From: Meiothermus cerbereus DSM 11376
GTDB lineage: Bacteria; Deinococcota; Deinococci; Deinococcales; Thermaceae
Assembly: GCF_000620065.1 (NCBI RefSeq)
Contig: NZ_JHVI01000023.1
Coordinates: 1-64,000, forward strand
Direction: 5' to 3'
DNA length: 64,000 nucleotides
The notes under the pieces were generated by a model. The model made no database searches and was not told where the DNA came from. It saw only the letters and a list, made by a program, of their open reading frames with translations. How positions within the stretch are numbered: the stretch's first letter is position 1; every line of letters starts with the position of its first letter. Shown here piece after piece: positions 21,441 to 31,200 of this stretch. The translations under genes and the position numbers were made by a program.

Positions 21441-22232
21441 ATGGACTGGCTCGACAACGTCCGCATTGTGCTGGTAGGCAGTCAGGAACCTATGAACGTG
21501 GGGGCGGCGGCCCGTGCGATGCAAAACTTTGGCGTATCGGATCTGTGGCTGGTAGCTCCAGAGCCACGGGTGCGGGAGGATCTGGCCCAACACCCCGGGG
21601 GTTCGATGGCCTACCGCCTGGCGGTGCACGCCGAAGAGGTGCTGGACAATATGAAGATTGTGGATAGCCTGCCCGAAGCGGTGGCCGATACCTGGTTGGT
21701 GGTGGGCACCACCGTGCGCGAACGAGAGATTTACACCGGCCCGGTGGTGGGGCCCAAACCGATGGCCGAGCGGATCGCCCAGGTGGCACCGCAGGGCAGG
21801 GTGGCGGTGGTGTTTGGGCGCGAGACCTCGGGCCTGACCACCGCCGAGATAGACCTTTCCCAGCTCATCGTGCGTATTCCCACCTCCTCCAAGCAGCCCA
21901 GTCTGAACCTGGCACAGGCCGTTTTGTTACTTTGCTACGAAATTTTCGGTGCTGCATCGGCCCCGCCTGCACCCAGCCAGACCGAACTAGCCAGCCAGGA
22001 AGCCCTGCAACAGCTCTTCGACGACCTACGGGAGTACATTTTGCGTATCGGATTTACCGACGAGAAGCGGCTGCCCTACGCAGTCAGACGGTTTCGACGG
22101 CTGCTGTACAAGGCCAACCTAACTCCTGGAGAGGTTCAGCTTCTACGTGGATTTTTGCACCAAAGCCGCTGGTACGCCCAGCACGGCAGGCGCAAAACCG
22201 ACCTGGAAACGAATGCCACAAGTGACCCGTAG
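21441..22232 (+). CDS. trmJ: TrmJ-like tRNA (Cm32/Um32) methyltransferase, SPOUT family
   Basis: 263 residues of the SpoU/TrmH class. The knotted SAM-binding site shows VVFGRETSGLT and PSLNLAQAVLLL; the N-terminus begins VRIVLVGSQEPMNVGAAARAM. The C-terminal helical extension (about 175-255) fits TrmJ, which 2'-O-methylates position 32 of tRNAs. -10 TAGGCT lies six bases before ATG 21441, so leaderless expression is likely. Confidence 0.85.
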   Translation: MDWLDNVRIVLVGSQEPMNVGAAARAMQNFGVSDLWLVAPEPRVREDLAQHPGGSMAYRLAVHAEEVLDNMKIVDSLPEAVADTWLVVGTTVREREIYTGPVVGPKPMAERIAQVAPQGRVAVVFGRETSGLTTAEIDLSQLIVRIPTSSKQPSLNLAQAVLLLCYEIFGAASAPPAPSQTELASQEALQQLFDDLREYILRIGFTDEKRLPYAVRRFRRLLYKANLTPGEVQLLRGFLHQSRWYAQHGRRKTDLETNATSDP

Positions 22233-22296
22233 CTCCCCAGATGGCATCGGGGAACCCCGGTGTGGGGCCTGGGCATAGACCCTATAATTCTTGGGC

Positions 22297-23886
22297 ATGG
22301 AACCCATCCCTAGCTTATATCGCCTCATCAAGCTGTACCGGCTCATCTTGCCGCTGGCGATTGCGCTGGTGGTGGTGCTTTTTGAGCTTTCCCTCGAGCC
22401 CTACCAGGGCCAGCCGGTAGCTTTCTGGCTGCGGATGGGCTTTTATGGCCTGGTGGGGCCGCTGGTTACCTGGATGACCCTGGAATGGATTGCTCAACAG
22501 GTGCAAGAACGTGAGCGGGCCCAGCGCGCTCTGGAGGTAGCCAACCAGCGGCTAAAGGCCATTGGCAACATCCTCAAGCGGGCCTCGGCTGCCGACAACC
22601 TCGAGCAGGCCCTGGCCTCGGTAGTGCAGGAGGTGGCCCAGGCCCTGGGCATGGAGGCCTCGCTGACCCTCGAGGGGGTGCGGGCCACCTCGCCCGGCTT
22701 CAAGGCGGGGTCGGGGCCTTTGTACGAGGTGCCGCTACCGGGCCTGGAAGGAAGGCTCGAGGTGGTTCTGCCCCGGCCCCTTTCGAGCGAGGAGCAGAAT
22801 TTTCTGGAAGTGCTGGTGGCCGAAGTGGCCGGGGCGCTGGACTCAGTGCGCGCCCGCAGCCGCGATCTGCTCACCCTCTACGAGGTAGACCAGGCCCTCA
22901 GGGCCGAGGCCAATCTGGGCCGACTGCTGGAGCGCCTGATGGATCGCATCCTGGCCTGGGCCGGGGCCAGCGGGGGCGGGGTCTTGTTGCTGGACGAAGA
23001 GAACTTTTTGCAGCCGCAGGTGCTGCGCAACCTCGAGCTGCCCCTTTACGCCTTCATACCCGAAGAGCGCTGGAAAGAAGCCCTGGAAACACCGGTTTTT
23101 GTACGGGAAAACCTGCTGGCAGTGCCCCTGCGCGAGCAGTCGGCCATCGGACTGCTGTTGGTACAGGGCGAGGCCGAAAACCTGCGCCAGCGGCTGCCCT
23201 TTCTGCGCTTTCTGGCCGCCCAGGTCACCCTGGCCGTACGGAACGCCCAGGCCTACCTGCGGGCCGAGGAGCTGGCCCTCACCGAGGAACGCAACCGCAT
23301 AGCCCGCGAGATCCACGACGGCATCGCCCAGGCCCTGGCGTTTATGGCCCTCAAGCTCGACCTTTCCGAGCGACTCCTGGCAACCGACCCAGAACGGGCC
23401 AAAGAAGAGCTGCAGCAGGTCAAAGAAACCCTGCGAAGCCAGATTCGTGAGGTTCGGCGCAGCATTTTTGCCCTAAGGCCCATCGACTTAGAGCGCTACG
23501 GATTTCTGGAGTCGGTACGGCGCTACGCTAGCGCTTTCGCCGAGCAAGCTGGCTTCCGGGTGCGCCTGAGTCTGCCGGAAAAAATCGAGCTATCCCAGGC
23601 TTCCGAGCTGGTTTTTTTCAGGGTGTTACAGGAAGCCCTGGCCAACGCCGCCAAGCACGGCAGGCCGGGGCTGGTGCAGGTCAGGCTCACACCGCTGGGC
23701 GAACGGGGCGGTGTGCTGGAGATCAGCGATAACGGAAAGGGCTTCCAGGCCGACGCCAGGGCTGGTGGAATGGGCGGGTTTGGCCTGACCCAGATGCGCG
23801 AGCGGGTGGAAGCGCGGGGCGGGCGCTTCGAGGTCGAGTCGGCGGAGAATAAAGGCACCACAGTACGGGCCGAGCTGCCTTTTTGA
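22297..23886 (+). CDS. Membrane sensor histidine kinase, NarL/DesK type (HisKA_3)
   Basis: 529 residues. Two N-terminal membrane helices (about 13-33 and 45-68) are followed by a coiled segment, two GAF-like regions (about 95-190 and 200-320), a HisKA_3 domain with phospho-His340 in REIHDGIAQAL, and an ATPase domain with EALANAAKH, ISDNGKGF and GGFGLTQM. The usual partner is a LuxR-type response regulator, but none is adjacent, so it is an orphan. -10 TATAAT is eight bases before ATG 22297. It converges with nqo14. Confidence 0.9.
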   Translation: MEPIPSLYRLIKLYRLILPLAIALVVVLFELSLEPYQGQPVAFWLRMGFYGLVGPLVTWMTLEWIAQQVQERERAQRALEVANQRLKAIGNILKRASAADNLEQALASVVQEVAQALGMEASLTLEGVRATSPGFKAGSGPLYEVPLPGLEGRLEVVLPRPLSSEEQNFLEVLVAEVAGALDSVRARSRDLLTLYEVDQALRAEANLGRLLERLMDRILAWAGASGGGVLLLDEENFLQPQVLRNLELPLYAFIPEERWKEALETPVFVRENLLAVPLREQSAIGLLLVQGEAENLRQRLPFLRFLAAQVTLAVRNAQAYLRAEELALTEERNRIAREIHDGIAQALAFMALKLDLSERLLATDPERAKEELQQVKETLRSQIREVRRSIFALRPIDLERYGFLESVRRYASAFAEQAGFRVRLSLPEKIELSQASELVFFRVLQEALANAAKHGRPGLVQVRLTPLGERGGVLEISDNGKGFQADARAGGMGGFGLTQMRERVEARGGRFEVESAENKGTTVRAELPF

Positions 23887-23929
23887 TGGTGGCCCGCAGC
23901 AACAGTCGATGGCGCCGCCAAAAGCATCC

Positions 23930-23954
23930 GTAGGGGCGCACCATACGCCCCTAC
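23930..23954. repeat. Perfect hairpin between convergent kinase and nqo14
   Basis: GTAGGGGCG-N7-CGCCCCTAC, a 9-bp perfect inverted repeat. It sits 30 bases before the nqo14 stop on one side and 44 bases after the kinase stop on the other, so it may terminate both transcripts. It resembles palindromic intergenic repeats common in bacteria. Confidence 0.55.
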
Positions 23955-23983
23955 GACAACGCTGGCCTTTTGTACCTGGAGCG

Positions 23984-26227
23984 CTACTGCACCTTCAGGC
24001 TGATGGTGGTGAGCGGTGGCTCGCCCTCGGGCCGACCCGTCTCGCGCACCTCGTAGGTGACTTCGCCGGGGCCGGGGTCAGAGAGGTAGCTCCAGCCGCA
24101 GGCCGCGCTCAGGGCGATCTCTTTGCGGCCAACAATCCGCTCGCCTCGCTTTATCACAATGGTGTAGCTGCTGGCCGAACCCACCCCACCAAAGCGAAAG
24201 GGCCTCGAGACCGTTCCGCCAGCCTGCAGGTTTGATAAGGCAAAGCTTTGGTTGCAAACAGCCCCGGCCTGGGCCTCGGATACCTGCAAGGAGATGCGGG
24301 CGCCAGAAGCGGCCCCTTCGGCCCGCACCTCGTACACCCGCGCCCCACTGGCAGGGGGCGGCACATTCAGGCTCCACTGGCCGTTGGCATCGGCAGTGGC
24401 CCGGCCCAAGCTGGCCCCATCCTCAAAGATTTCGACCACCTGGCCGGGCCTGGCGGTGCCCTGCAGGGTAAAGCCTGTAGCAGCCACGGTAGCTCCGTCC
24501 AGCGGCGAGGCAAAAACGGGCTCCGCCGGTAGCGAAACCGTAACGCTGGTGCTGGCTTTGCTCATGGCTCCAGGCCGACGGGCCTCGTAGGTGTGCACCC
24601 CAGCGGTTAGAGCCGAGGCCGGGAGCGGGAAGCTCCAGCGCCCATCGGGGCCTACCGTGACAGTGCCGAGGGGGTTGCCGTTGTCGAAGAGCTCGAGGGT
24701 CTCTCCAGGTTTACCAGCGCCCTCCAGGTTGTAGCTTCCGGCCACCAGGGTCGCGCCAGCCGTAGGTGCCGCGATGGTAACAGCCGCTACCGCAGGAGCC
24801 AAACCTGTGCTAAAGGCCCGCAGGCCCAGTCCAGGCAAAACCGATAGCAGGCCAAGTAAGGCCATCGCCCCCACCAGCATCCCCAGCGCAGGCAGGCCTG
24901 TCCGCGCCGCCGGGGCCATCAGAGCCTGGCTGATGCCCAATGGGGCCGCCGCCACCGGAATGCCCGGCGCTTCGGAGCTGCCAAACTGAGCCAGGGCGGC
25001 TTCGGCCTCGCGGTCTTCAGCTTCTTGCACCGGCGTAGGCTTGCTAAAAATCAGGAAGAAGGTCTTGAGGTAGTAGTACGCCCCAATGGCCGAGGTGACG
25101 AGGGCCAGCACCACCAGTCCGTAGAACCCGGCCCTGGCCGCTTCCTGAAAAACCAGGTACTTGGCCCAGAACCCAGCCAACGGGGGCAGCCCCAGCACCG
25201 AGAGGATGCCAAGGCCCATCGCCCCACCCAGCAGCGGCTTGCGATACCAGAGTCCCCGCAAGCGTTCCAGCGGCACGTCCTGGTTGGAAAGCATCGAGAG
25301 CACCGCAAAAATGAGGCCCGTGGCCAGCCCGTAGGTCAGCAGGTAGAAGGGAATGGTAGCCTGTCCGGTCGGGCCAAAGAGCCCCAACCCGATGTAACCG
25401 GCGTTGGCGATGGAAGAATAGGCGAAAAGCCGCTTAGCTTCGGTCTGTGACAGGGCCCCCAGGTTCCCAAAGAGGGTGGAGAGGGCAATCAGCGCGGCCA
25501 TCCCGATGCCCCAGACCTCGAGACCTTCGGGGGTGAAGATCCGCAGCATTGCCGCGAACGCTGCAGCCTTGACCGCTGTCGCCATGAAGAGCGTGACCAC
25601 GGTAGGGCTCCCCTGGTACACATCGGGCGACCACCACTGGAAGGGCACCATGGCGACCTTGAAGGCAAAAGCTGCCATAATCAAGAACAGTCCTGCCAGA
25701 TACAGCGGCCCAGAGCCCGTTGCCCCTGCCATAAAGCTGCCGGTAGCGCCAAAGTAGAGCGCAATCCCATAAAGAAATATGGCCGCACCCAACGCCCCCA
25801 GCAAGAAATATTTCAGGCCCGCCTCAAAGCCTTTCTCATCGCGCTGCCAGGTCGCCAGAACGTACAGGGGCAGCGAAAACACCTCCAGGGCGATCACCAA
25901 GACCACCAGGTTGGGACTGCTGGCCATGATGTGCATCCCGGCTACGGCGTAGAGCACCAGCAGCGGAAACTCAAACTTTTTGGCAGGCCCTAGCAGCAAG
26001 ATCCACAAGCCCCCCAGAATAGCCACCAGGGTCAGGCCCCGCGCCAGGGTGTCCAAACGGTACAGCCCGCCAAAGGCTTCCAGGGTCTCTCCCCATCCCA
26101 CCGCACAGAACAGGCCGGCCAGCCCCAGGCCCGCCACCGTGATCCAACGGTTGGCCTCCCTCGAGATCACAAAGGCCAGCAACGAGAGCACTGTGGCGAA
26201 GCCAGCCAGGATGTATAGGGTTAGCAT
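23984..26227 (-). CDS. nqo14: Complex I subunit Nqo14 (NuoN) fused to C-terminal Ig-like repeats
   Basis: 747 residues against about 427 for Thermus Nqo14. Residues 1-475 form the antiporter-like NuoN core with around 14 helices, including the helix Lys of the channel region (FKVAMVPFQWWSPDVYQG). A longer polar loop (about 397-440) lies before the last helix. Residues 484-565 and 568-650 are two tandem repeats with the pattern G-x-G/A-x-P-G-x-x-x-E-[LI]-F-x-[DN]-G-x-x-L-G followed by D-G/N-G-x-W-S, typical of bacterial Ig-like domains. The tail 655-747 holds two cysteines (658, 710). NuoN ends in the periplasm, so the extension should lie outside. Last gene of the operon, after a 118-base gap. 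Confidence 0.93.
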   Translation of the reverse strand: MLTLYILAGFATVLSLLAFVISREANRWITVAGLGLAGLFCAVGWGETLEAFGGLYRLDTLARGLTLVAILGGLWILLLGPAKKFEFPLLVLYAVAGMHIMASSPNLVVLVIALEVFSLPLYVLATWQRDEKGFEAGLKYFLLGALGAAIFLYGIALYFGATGSFMAGATGSGPLYLAGLFLIMAAFAFKVAMVPFQWWSPDVYQGSPTVVTLFMATAVKAAAFAAMLRIFTPEGLEVWGIGMAALIALSTLFGNLGALSQTEAKRLFAYSSIANAGYIGLGLFGPTGQATIPFYLLTYGLATGLIFAVLSMLSNQDVPLERLRGLWYRKPLLGGAMGLGILSVLGLPPLAGFWAKYLVFQEAARAGFYGLVVLALVTSAIGAYYYLKTFFLIFSKPTPVQEAEDREAEAALAQFGSSEAPGIPVAAAPLGISQALMAPAARTGLPALGMLVGAMALLGLLSVLPGLGLRAFSTGLAPAVAAVTIAAPTAGATLVAGSYNLEGAGKPGETLELFDNGNPLGTVTVGPDGRWSFPLPASALTAGVHTYEARRPGAMSKASTSVTVSLPAEPVFASPLDGATVAATGFTLQGTARPGQVVEIFEDGASLGRATADANGQWSLNVPPPASGARVYEVRAEGAASGARISLQVSEAQAGAVCNQSFALSNLQAGGTVSRPFRFGGVGSASSYTIVIKRGERIVGRKEIALSAACGWSYLSDPGPGEVTYEVRETGRPEGEPPLTTISLKVQ

Positions 26228-26345
26228 GCGCCACCTCCTTGCATACGGTCAAAGCTCAGGCCTCGAGGGTAACCGTTCTTGGTGCCCCTCGGCTTTCGGC
26301 TTTCGGTTCTCGACCAACCCGCTCGATAGGCAACACAGCTGCACC

Positions 26346-27767
26346 TCATGACGCACCCCCGAACAACGCAGCAAAAGCCTTGCCCAAGGGCTCCAAATAC
26401 ACCGTGAAGAGTTTTGGATACAGTCCCATCAAAAGCAGCACCCCTACCGCTACGACAGCAAAGCCCCACTCACGGGTGTCCATATCGGGCACAGCCTGGG
26501 CCTGGGGGGTTTCCTGGAAAAGCTTCTGGTACGCCGTGAGGGCATAAGCCGCCGCTGCAATAACCGCCAGGAAGGCCAAAAAGGTAAGCCAGGGCGAAAC
26601 CTGGTAAGCCCCCAGCAAAACCATCAGCTCACCGGGGAAGCCCGATAACCCCGGTAGCCCAATCATGGCCATCAGCAAGAACATCCCCAGCACATACAGC
26701 GCGGGGGTGTGCTTAGCCAGCCCGCGCACCGGCAGGACTTCCAGGCTGCCGGTTCGTTTATATACCAGACCCACAAACAAGAACATGGCCGAGCCATACA
26801 CCATCGAAGCCCCCAGCAGGTAAAGGGCACCCACCGTACCTTCCATATTCCCGCTGAACAGCCCTAGGGCCGCTACGCCCATGTGCGAGACGCCCGCATA
26901 GGCCAGCAGGGTTTTCCAGTCGGGCGCACTGAAAGCCAACCAGGCCGCATAGAGCGCACCAAAAGCGGCCAGAAAAAGCAGCAGCCCCTGCCACTCCCGG
27001 AAGCCTTCCGGCATCAGCGGAATGGCCCACTTGAAGAGGGCGAACACCCCCACCTTGTACAGGGTGCCCATCGCGTCGGCCAGGCCCGAGGGGTGGTTTT
27101 GCTGGTGGAAGCTAGGCAGCCAGGCATGCAGCGGGAAAAGCGGGGTTTTGACCGCCAGCGCTATCAAAAAGCCCAGAAAAGCCAGCACTGCGGTTTGTCC
27201 GCTAAGAGGATGGGCCACCAGGTCGGAGTAGAGGAAGCTACCAGCCCCTCCCAAAAAGCGCACCGCAAAGATGGAGGCCAGCATGGGCAGCGAACCCATC
27301 AGGGTAAACAGCGCAAAGGTATAGATGGCCCGCAGCCGGTCGGGCCCCCCGTAAAACCACAGCATCAGGAGGGCGGGAATCAGGGTGGCCTCGAAGAAGG
27401 CGTAGAACAAAACCAGGTCTTGGGCCGCAAAGATGCCCAGCAAACCGGTTTGCATCATCAGGGCCAGGGCCAGAAAGCGCACCGGCACATCGGCCACCCA
27501 GACCCCCAGCAAAACCACCAGGCTTACCGCAAGCCAGAGTAACAAGCCTGCCCCGTCCAGCCCTACTGCGTAGTAAACCCCAGCCTCCGGCAGGAATGGG
27601 ATCTGGCTGGCATAGGCCGCAGCCTCTCCCGCATAGCCCACAAACAGCACCACCGCAATAAGCAGGCTCACCGCCGCCGAGAGGGTGGCAAAGGCGCGCC
27701 CCAGGCCCGGCACCATAAACAGCAGCAAACCCGCCAGGAGGGGCAACCACAGTCCTACATGAATCAT
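26346..27767 (-). CDS. nqo13: Complex I subunit Nqo13 (NuoM)
   Basis: 473 residues, a proton-pumping antiporter-like membrane subunit of NADH-quinone oxidoreductase. Multiple membrane helices; conserved Glu in [10 protein letters not shown] and channel Lys in [12 protein letters not shown]. The start overlaps the nqo12 stop by four bases. Length matches Thermus (about 469). Confidence 0.96.
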   Translation of the reverse strand: MIHVGLWLPLLAGLLLFMVPGLGRAFATLSAAVSLLIAVVLFVGYAGEAAAYASQIPFLPEAGVYYAVGLDGAGLLLWLAVSLVVLLGVWVADVPVRFLALALMMQTGLLGIFAAQDLVLFYAFFEATLIPALLMLWFYGGPDRLRAIYTFALFTLMGSLPMLASIFAVRFLGGAGSFLYSDLVAHPLSGQTAVLAFLGFLIALAVKTPLFPLHAWLPSFHQQNHPSGLADAMGTLYKVGVFALFKWAIPLMPEGFREWQGLLLFLAAFGALYAAWLAFSAPDWKTLLAYAGVSHMGVAALGLFSGNMEGTVGALYLLGASMVYGSAMFLFVGLVYKRTGSLEVLPVRGLAKHTPALYVLGMFLLMAMIGLPGLSGFPGELMVLLGAYQVSPWLTFLAFLAVIAAAAYALTAYQKLFQETPQAQAVPDMDTREWGFAVVAVGVLLLMGLYPKLFTVYLEPLGKAFAALFGGAS

Positions 27768-29596
27768 CGCAACACCCCCCAGCCCACCAACAGTACCAGG
27801 GCGATTATCATCCCGGCCATATAGAAGCGCAAAGCACCTGTCTGGAGTTTGGTTAGCACGCTTCCCAGCCCTCCAACCAGACCTCCAAGACTCATAAAGC
27901 CTGTCAGCAGACCTTTATCCCCGCCAAAAAGTAGCTCGGCCAGCCCTTTGGCCGGATTCACCAGCAGGGTGTTATACAGTGCATCCGCGTAGAAGCCCTG
28001 CAAAGCCGCCGCCTGGAAGCGCTCGTACCAGGCCGGCATCTTCTGCTGGAAGAAGCGGAAGCCCCACCACAAAGCGGCAATGGCCACCACCGCCGAGGTA
28101 ACGATGAGCGCCCATTCGGTAAGCACGGGCAGCTTCTCGTGGGGAAAGTCTCCGATGGCCTTGGTGAGGAACGGCTCGATAAAGTTTTTGTAGTCAATCA
28201 CATAAGGCAGCCCGATAAAACCCACGCCAATAGCCCCGCCCATCAGTATGTGGTTGGGCCAGAGCATCACCGCGGGGCTCTCGTGGGGGTGCTCCTTGCC
28301 CCGGTAATCGCCCCAGAAGACCAGCACATACCAGCGGATCGAGTAGAGCGCCGCCAGTACCGAAGCCAAGAGCATCAGGGCCCACAGCCAGGGGCCATAC
28401 TCAAAGGAGTAGGCCAGAATTGCGTCCTTGGACCAGAAGCCCGCTAAGGGCACCAGGCCGCCCGAGGCAAAAGTAGCCACCAGGCCGTGCAGGTGCGTAG
28501 CCGGCAGGTACTTACGCATTCCTCCCATTTTTCGTACGTCCTGCTCGCCGCCTAGGGCGTGAATCACCGAACCGGAGGTCATGAACATCAGGGCTTTGAA
28601 GAAGGCGTGGGTCACGATGTGGAAGATGGCCACCCAGTAGGCCCCCACCCCCACCGCCACAAACATGAAGCCAAGCTGCGAGAGGGTGGTGTAGGCCACG
28701 ATGCGCTTGATGTCCCACTGGCCCAGCGAGCAGAGCGCCCCATAGAGGGCGGTAAGCAAACCGATGGCCACAATCAGGCCCGACAAGAAGGCATCGCCGT
28801 GCAGCATAAAGGCGTGACGAACCAACAGGTAGACCCCCGCCGTGACCATGGTGGCCGCGTGGATCAGGGCCGATACCGGGGTGGGGCCGGCCATGGCGTC
28901 CGGCAACCAGACCATCAGCGGCACCTGGGCGCTCTTGCCGATAGCCCCAATCAGCAGGAAGAAGCCGGCCAGGGTGAGGGTGGTAAAGCTATAACCGCCA
29001 GCCTCTACCTTCTCGACCAGCTCGGAGATCGAGAGGGTGCCGAACATGCTCCACAAGAGGCCCATGGCCAGCAAAAAGCCCAGGTCACCGATACGGTTGA
29101 CGATGAAAGCCTTGCGGGCTGAGTCGGCGTTGACGCGCTCCTGATACCAGAAGCCGATTAGCAGGTAGGAGGCCAGGCCCACCCCCTCCCAGCCGATGAA
29201 CACCACCGGCAGGCTGTCGCCCAGGATGAGCACCAGCATGGCCGCGATGAAGAGGTTGAAATAGCTAAAGAAGCGGCTGTAGCCAGGGTCGCCGTGCATG
29301 TAGCCGATGGCCCAGACGTGAATCAGGAAGCCCACCCCAGTCACCACCATCAACATGACGCCCGAAAGGTTGTCGAGGTTGAGGCCGAAGGGGATTCCCG
29401 GTAGCCAGTCGGGAAGGGCCCATCGGGCTCCGCCTTGCAGCAGCAAAACCAGGCCCAATAAGAAGCTCCCCAGCACCAGAATTGAGGCCAGCCAGCCAGC
29501 AGACGGCTCACCGATTCGTTTACCAAACAGCCCAAGAATCACAAACCCCAGCACGGGAAGTGCGATGGTCAGGGGTAGAAGAAGGGTTTCTTGCAC
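27764..29596 (-). CDS. nqo12: Complex I subunit Nqo12 (NuoL)
   Basis: 610 residues. The distal antiporter-like subunit; the C-terminal part should hold the long lateral helix running along the membrane arm. [49 protein letters not shown] and [13 protein letters not shown] are family signatures with the channel Lys and His residues. Four-base overlap with nqo13, three bases after nqo11. Confidence 0.97.
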   Translation of the reverse strand: MQETLLLPLTIALPVLGFVILGLFGKRIGEPSAGWLASILVLGSFLLGLVLLLQGGARWALPDWLPGIPFGLNLDNLSGVMLMVVTGVGFLIHVWAIGYMHGDPGYSRFFSYFNLFIAAMLVLILGDSLPVVFIGWEGVGLASYLLIGFWYQERVNADSARKAFIVNRIGDLGFLLAMGLLWSMFGTLSISELVEKVEAGGYSFTTLTLAGFFLLIGAIGKSAQVPLMVWLPDAMAGPTPVSALIHAATMVTAGVYLLVRHAFMLHGDAFLSGLIVAIGLLTALYGALCSLGQWDIKRIVAYTTLSQLGFMFVAVGVGAYWVAIFHIVTHAFFKALMFMTSGSVIHALGGEQDVRKMGGMRKYLPATHLHGLVATFASGGLVPLAGFWSKDAILAYSFEYGPWLWALMLLASVLAALYSIRWYVLVFWGDYRGKEHPHESPAVMLWPNHILMGGAIGVGFIGLPYVIDYKNFIEPFLTKAIGDFPHEKLPVLTEWALIVTSAVVAIAALWWGFRFFQQKMPAWYERFQAAALQGFYADALYNTLLVNPAKGLAELLFGGDKGLLTGFMSLGGLVGGLGSVLTKLQTGALRFYMAGMIIALVLLVGWGVLR

Positions 29597-29599
29597 GTT

Positions 29600-29890
29600 T
29601 TACCCCCTAAGTTGCCGCAGCTCATCTACGCTGGTGGTCTCGCGGCGACGGAAGATGGCCACAATCAGGCCCAGGCCCACCGCTACCTCGGCAGCAGCAA
29701 TGGCGATGATAAACAGCACCACCACCTGGGCATCCAGGCTTCCAATCATTTTGGAGAAGCTGATCAGGGAGAGCGCTGCGGCATTCAACATTAGCTCGAT
29801 GGACAAAAACATCAGAATAGCGGTGCGCCGGGTAAGCGCGCCGTAAGCCCCAATCGAAAACAGCAAGGCGGAAGCTATAAGCCAGATCAT
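29600..29890 (-). CDS. nqo11: Complex I subunit Nqo11 (NuoK)
   Basis: 96 residues, three membrane helices. Membrane glutamates of the coupling path lie in SIELMLNAA and IAAAEVAVGL. Start overlaps the nqo10 stop by four bases. Confidence 0.95.
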   Translation of the reverse strand: MIWLIASALLFSIGAYGALTRRTAILMFLSIELMLNAAALSLISFSKMIGSLDAQVVVLFIIAIAAAEVAVGLGLIVAIFRRRETTSVDELRQLRG

Positions 29891-30486
29891 CGCTTCACCA
29901 CCGCCCTCTCATCTTTCTGTTCGGCAGTCGGGGGATTGGGCTTTGGGTTCTGCCGAGGGTGGGCTGGGTGGCTGGTTGCAGAAACAATTCGCTCCGGCTC
30001 GATCAGCACCACCGCCGCCACGGTAGCCACCAGCAGCAAAAAACCCACCACCAAAAGGGCATACAGCCACTTGTCGGGGTCATAGAGCAGGGGCCCCAGG
30101 GCCTGGGGCAGACCGCCACCCAGCGCAGGCGCATTTGCGGGCGGCTGAAACCGGGTTACGGCAAAAATCAAGACGCCTGCCAGGCCCAGCGCACCAAACC
30201 CGGCCACCCAGGGCAACCGGGGCAGCAGGTCCTGGCCCACATTGGCACTTGCCGCCGAGAGCAGCATAATCACGAACAAAAACAGCACCACGATGGCCCC
30301 GGCGTAGACGATGATCTGGATCATAGCCACGAAGCGGGCCTCGAGCGCCACGTACACGCCCGCCACTACCAAGAAATTGGCAATTAGCGCCAGGGCTGCG
30401 TGGACGGCATTTTGTAGGCGCACTACCGCAATGGCGCTACCAGCCAGCAACACCAGCGCGAGGATTTCCCAAAAACCGACACTCAT
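29887..30486 (-). CDS. nqo10: Complex I subunit Nqo10 (NuoJ)
   Basis: 199 residues. Five membrane helices in the first 165 residues, including the conserved IQIIVYAGAIVVLFLFVIML. The Pro/Lys-rich tail of about 30 residues makes it longer than Thermus Nqo10 (176). ATG 30486 follows GGAGGA; a slightly longer TTG frame exists but is less likely. A 155-base gap separates it from nqo9, unlike the tight spacing elsewhere. That gap holds a 7-bp hairpin (GGTTGCG...CGCAACC) and a possible internal promoter (TTTGGG-17-TATGCT). Confidence 0.94.
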   Translation of the reverse strand: MSVGFWEILALVLLAGSAIAVVRLQNAVHAALALIANFLVVAGVYVALEARFVAMIQIIVYAGAIVVLFLFVIMLLSAASANVGQDLLPRLPWVAGFGALGLAGVLIFAVTRFQPPANAPALGGGLPQALGPLLYDPDKWLYALLVVGFLLLVATVAAVVLIEPERIVSATSHPAHPRQNPKPNPPTAEQKDERAVVKR

Positions 30487-30641
30487 TGATTCCTCCAAGG
30501 GAGCCTCGAGTCTAAAGTTATACGTCCAGGGTCAAGCATAATCTTGGAGATTTTAACCCCAAACAGGGGTTGCGAAGCACCCGCAACCGGCTTTGAATTC
30601 ATTCCGCCTCGAGGCTCGAGCCTAGACACGAAGCCCTCTAC

Positions 30642-31184
30642 TCACTTTTTCGGCCTGGGTGGATGCACACCCTCGAGCTCGGGCCGCACGTATGGTACGG
30701 AGTAACCTCGCTTGATCGGCTTGCCGGTGTAGGCCGCCTCGCGGCGCTGGGGCTTAGTACCCTCCACCTCGACCAGCATGTCCTCCTTACCATAAACAAA
30801 GTCGGAGTAACGGTAGTCGGCCATCTCGAAGTCGTAGCCCATTACCACTGCACCAGTGGGGCAGGCTTCCTCGCACAGGCCACAGAAGATGCAGCGCAGC
30901 ATGTTAATCTCGTACACCCTGGCATAGCGCTCGCCGGCGCTCACCGGGTTGTTGGGGTCGTTCTCGGCAGCCTCCACATAGATGGCATAGGCCGGACAGG
31001 CTGCCGCACACAGCGAACAGCCGATGCACTTTTCCAGGCCGTTGGGGTGCCGGGTCAGCACATGCCGCCCGTGGAAGCGGGGCTTGAGGGGCACCGGGGC
31101 GTCCGGATACGGAATCGTAACCGGTTTAGAAAACAGCGCTTTCAGGGTTATACCCATGCTCTGCGCAAGTGCAGCAATACTCAC
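30642..31184 (-). CDS. nqo9: Complex I subunit Nqo9 (NuoI), two 4Fe-4S clusters
   Basis: 180 residues. Carries clusters N6a and N6b through [12 protein letters not shown] and [12 protein letters not shown], passing electrons to N2 in Nqo6. Start GTG 31184 is set by GAAAGGAG seven bases upstream and by alignment with Thermus Nqo9 (x-LAQS-x-GITLK); the longer frame from 31214 would run into nqo8. Gap to the nqo8 stop is 16 bases. Confidence 0.95.
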   Translation of the reverse strand: MSIAALAQSMGITLKALFSKPVTIPYPDAPVPLKPRFHGRHVLTRHPNGLEKCIGCSLCAAACPAYAIYVEAAENDPNNPVSAGERYARVYEINMLRCIFCGLCEEACPTGAVVMGYDFEMADYRYSDFVYGKEDMLVEVEGTKPQRREAAYTGKPIKRGYSVPYVRPELEGVHPPRPKK

Positions 31185-31200
31185 AGCTTCGCTCCTTTCT

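Noticed and set aside
26228-26345. Possible promoter in the gap before nqo14
   Set aside because: No -35/-10 pair with acceptable spacing; only a short direct repeat CGAAAGC was seen.
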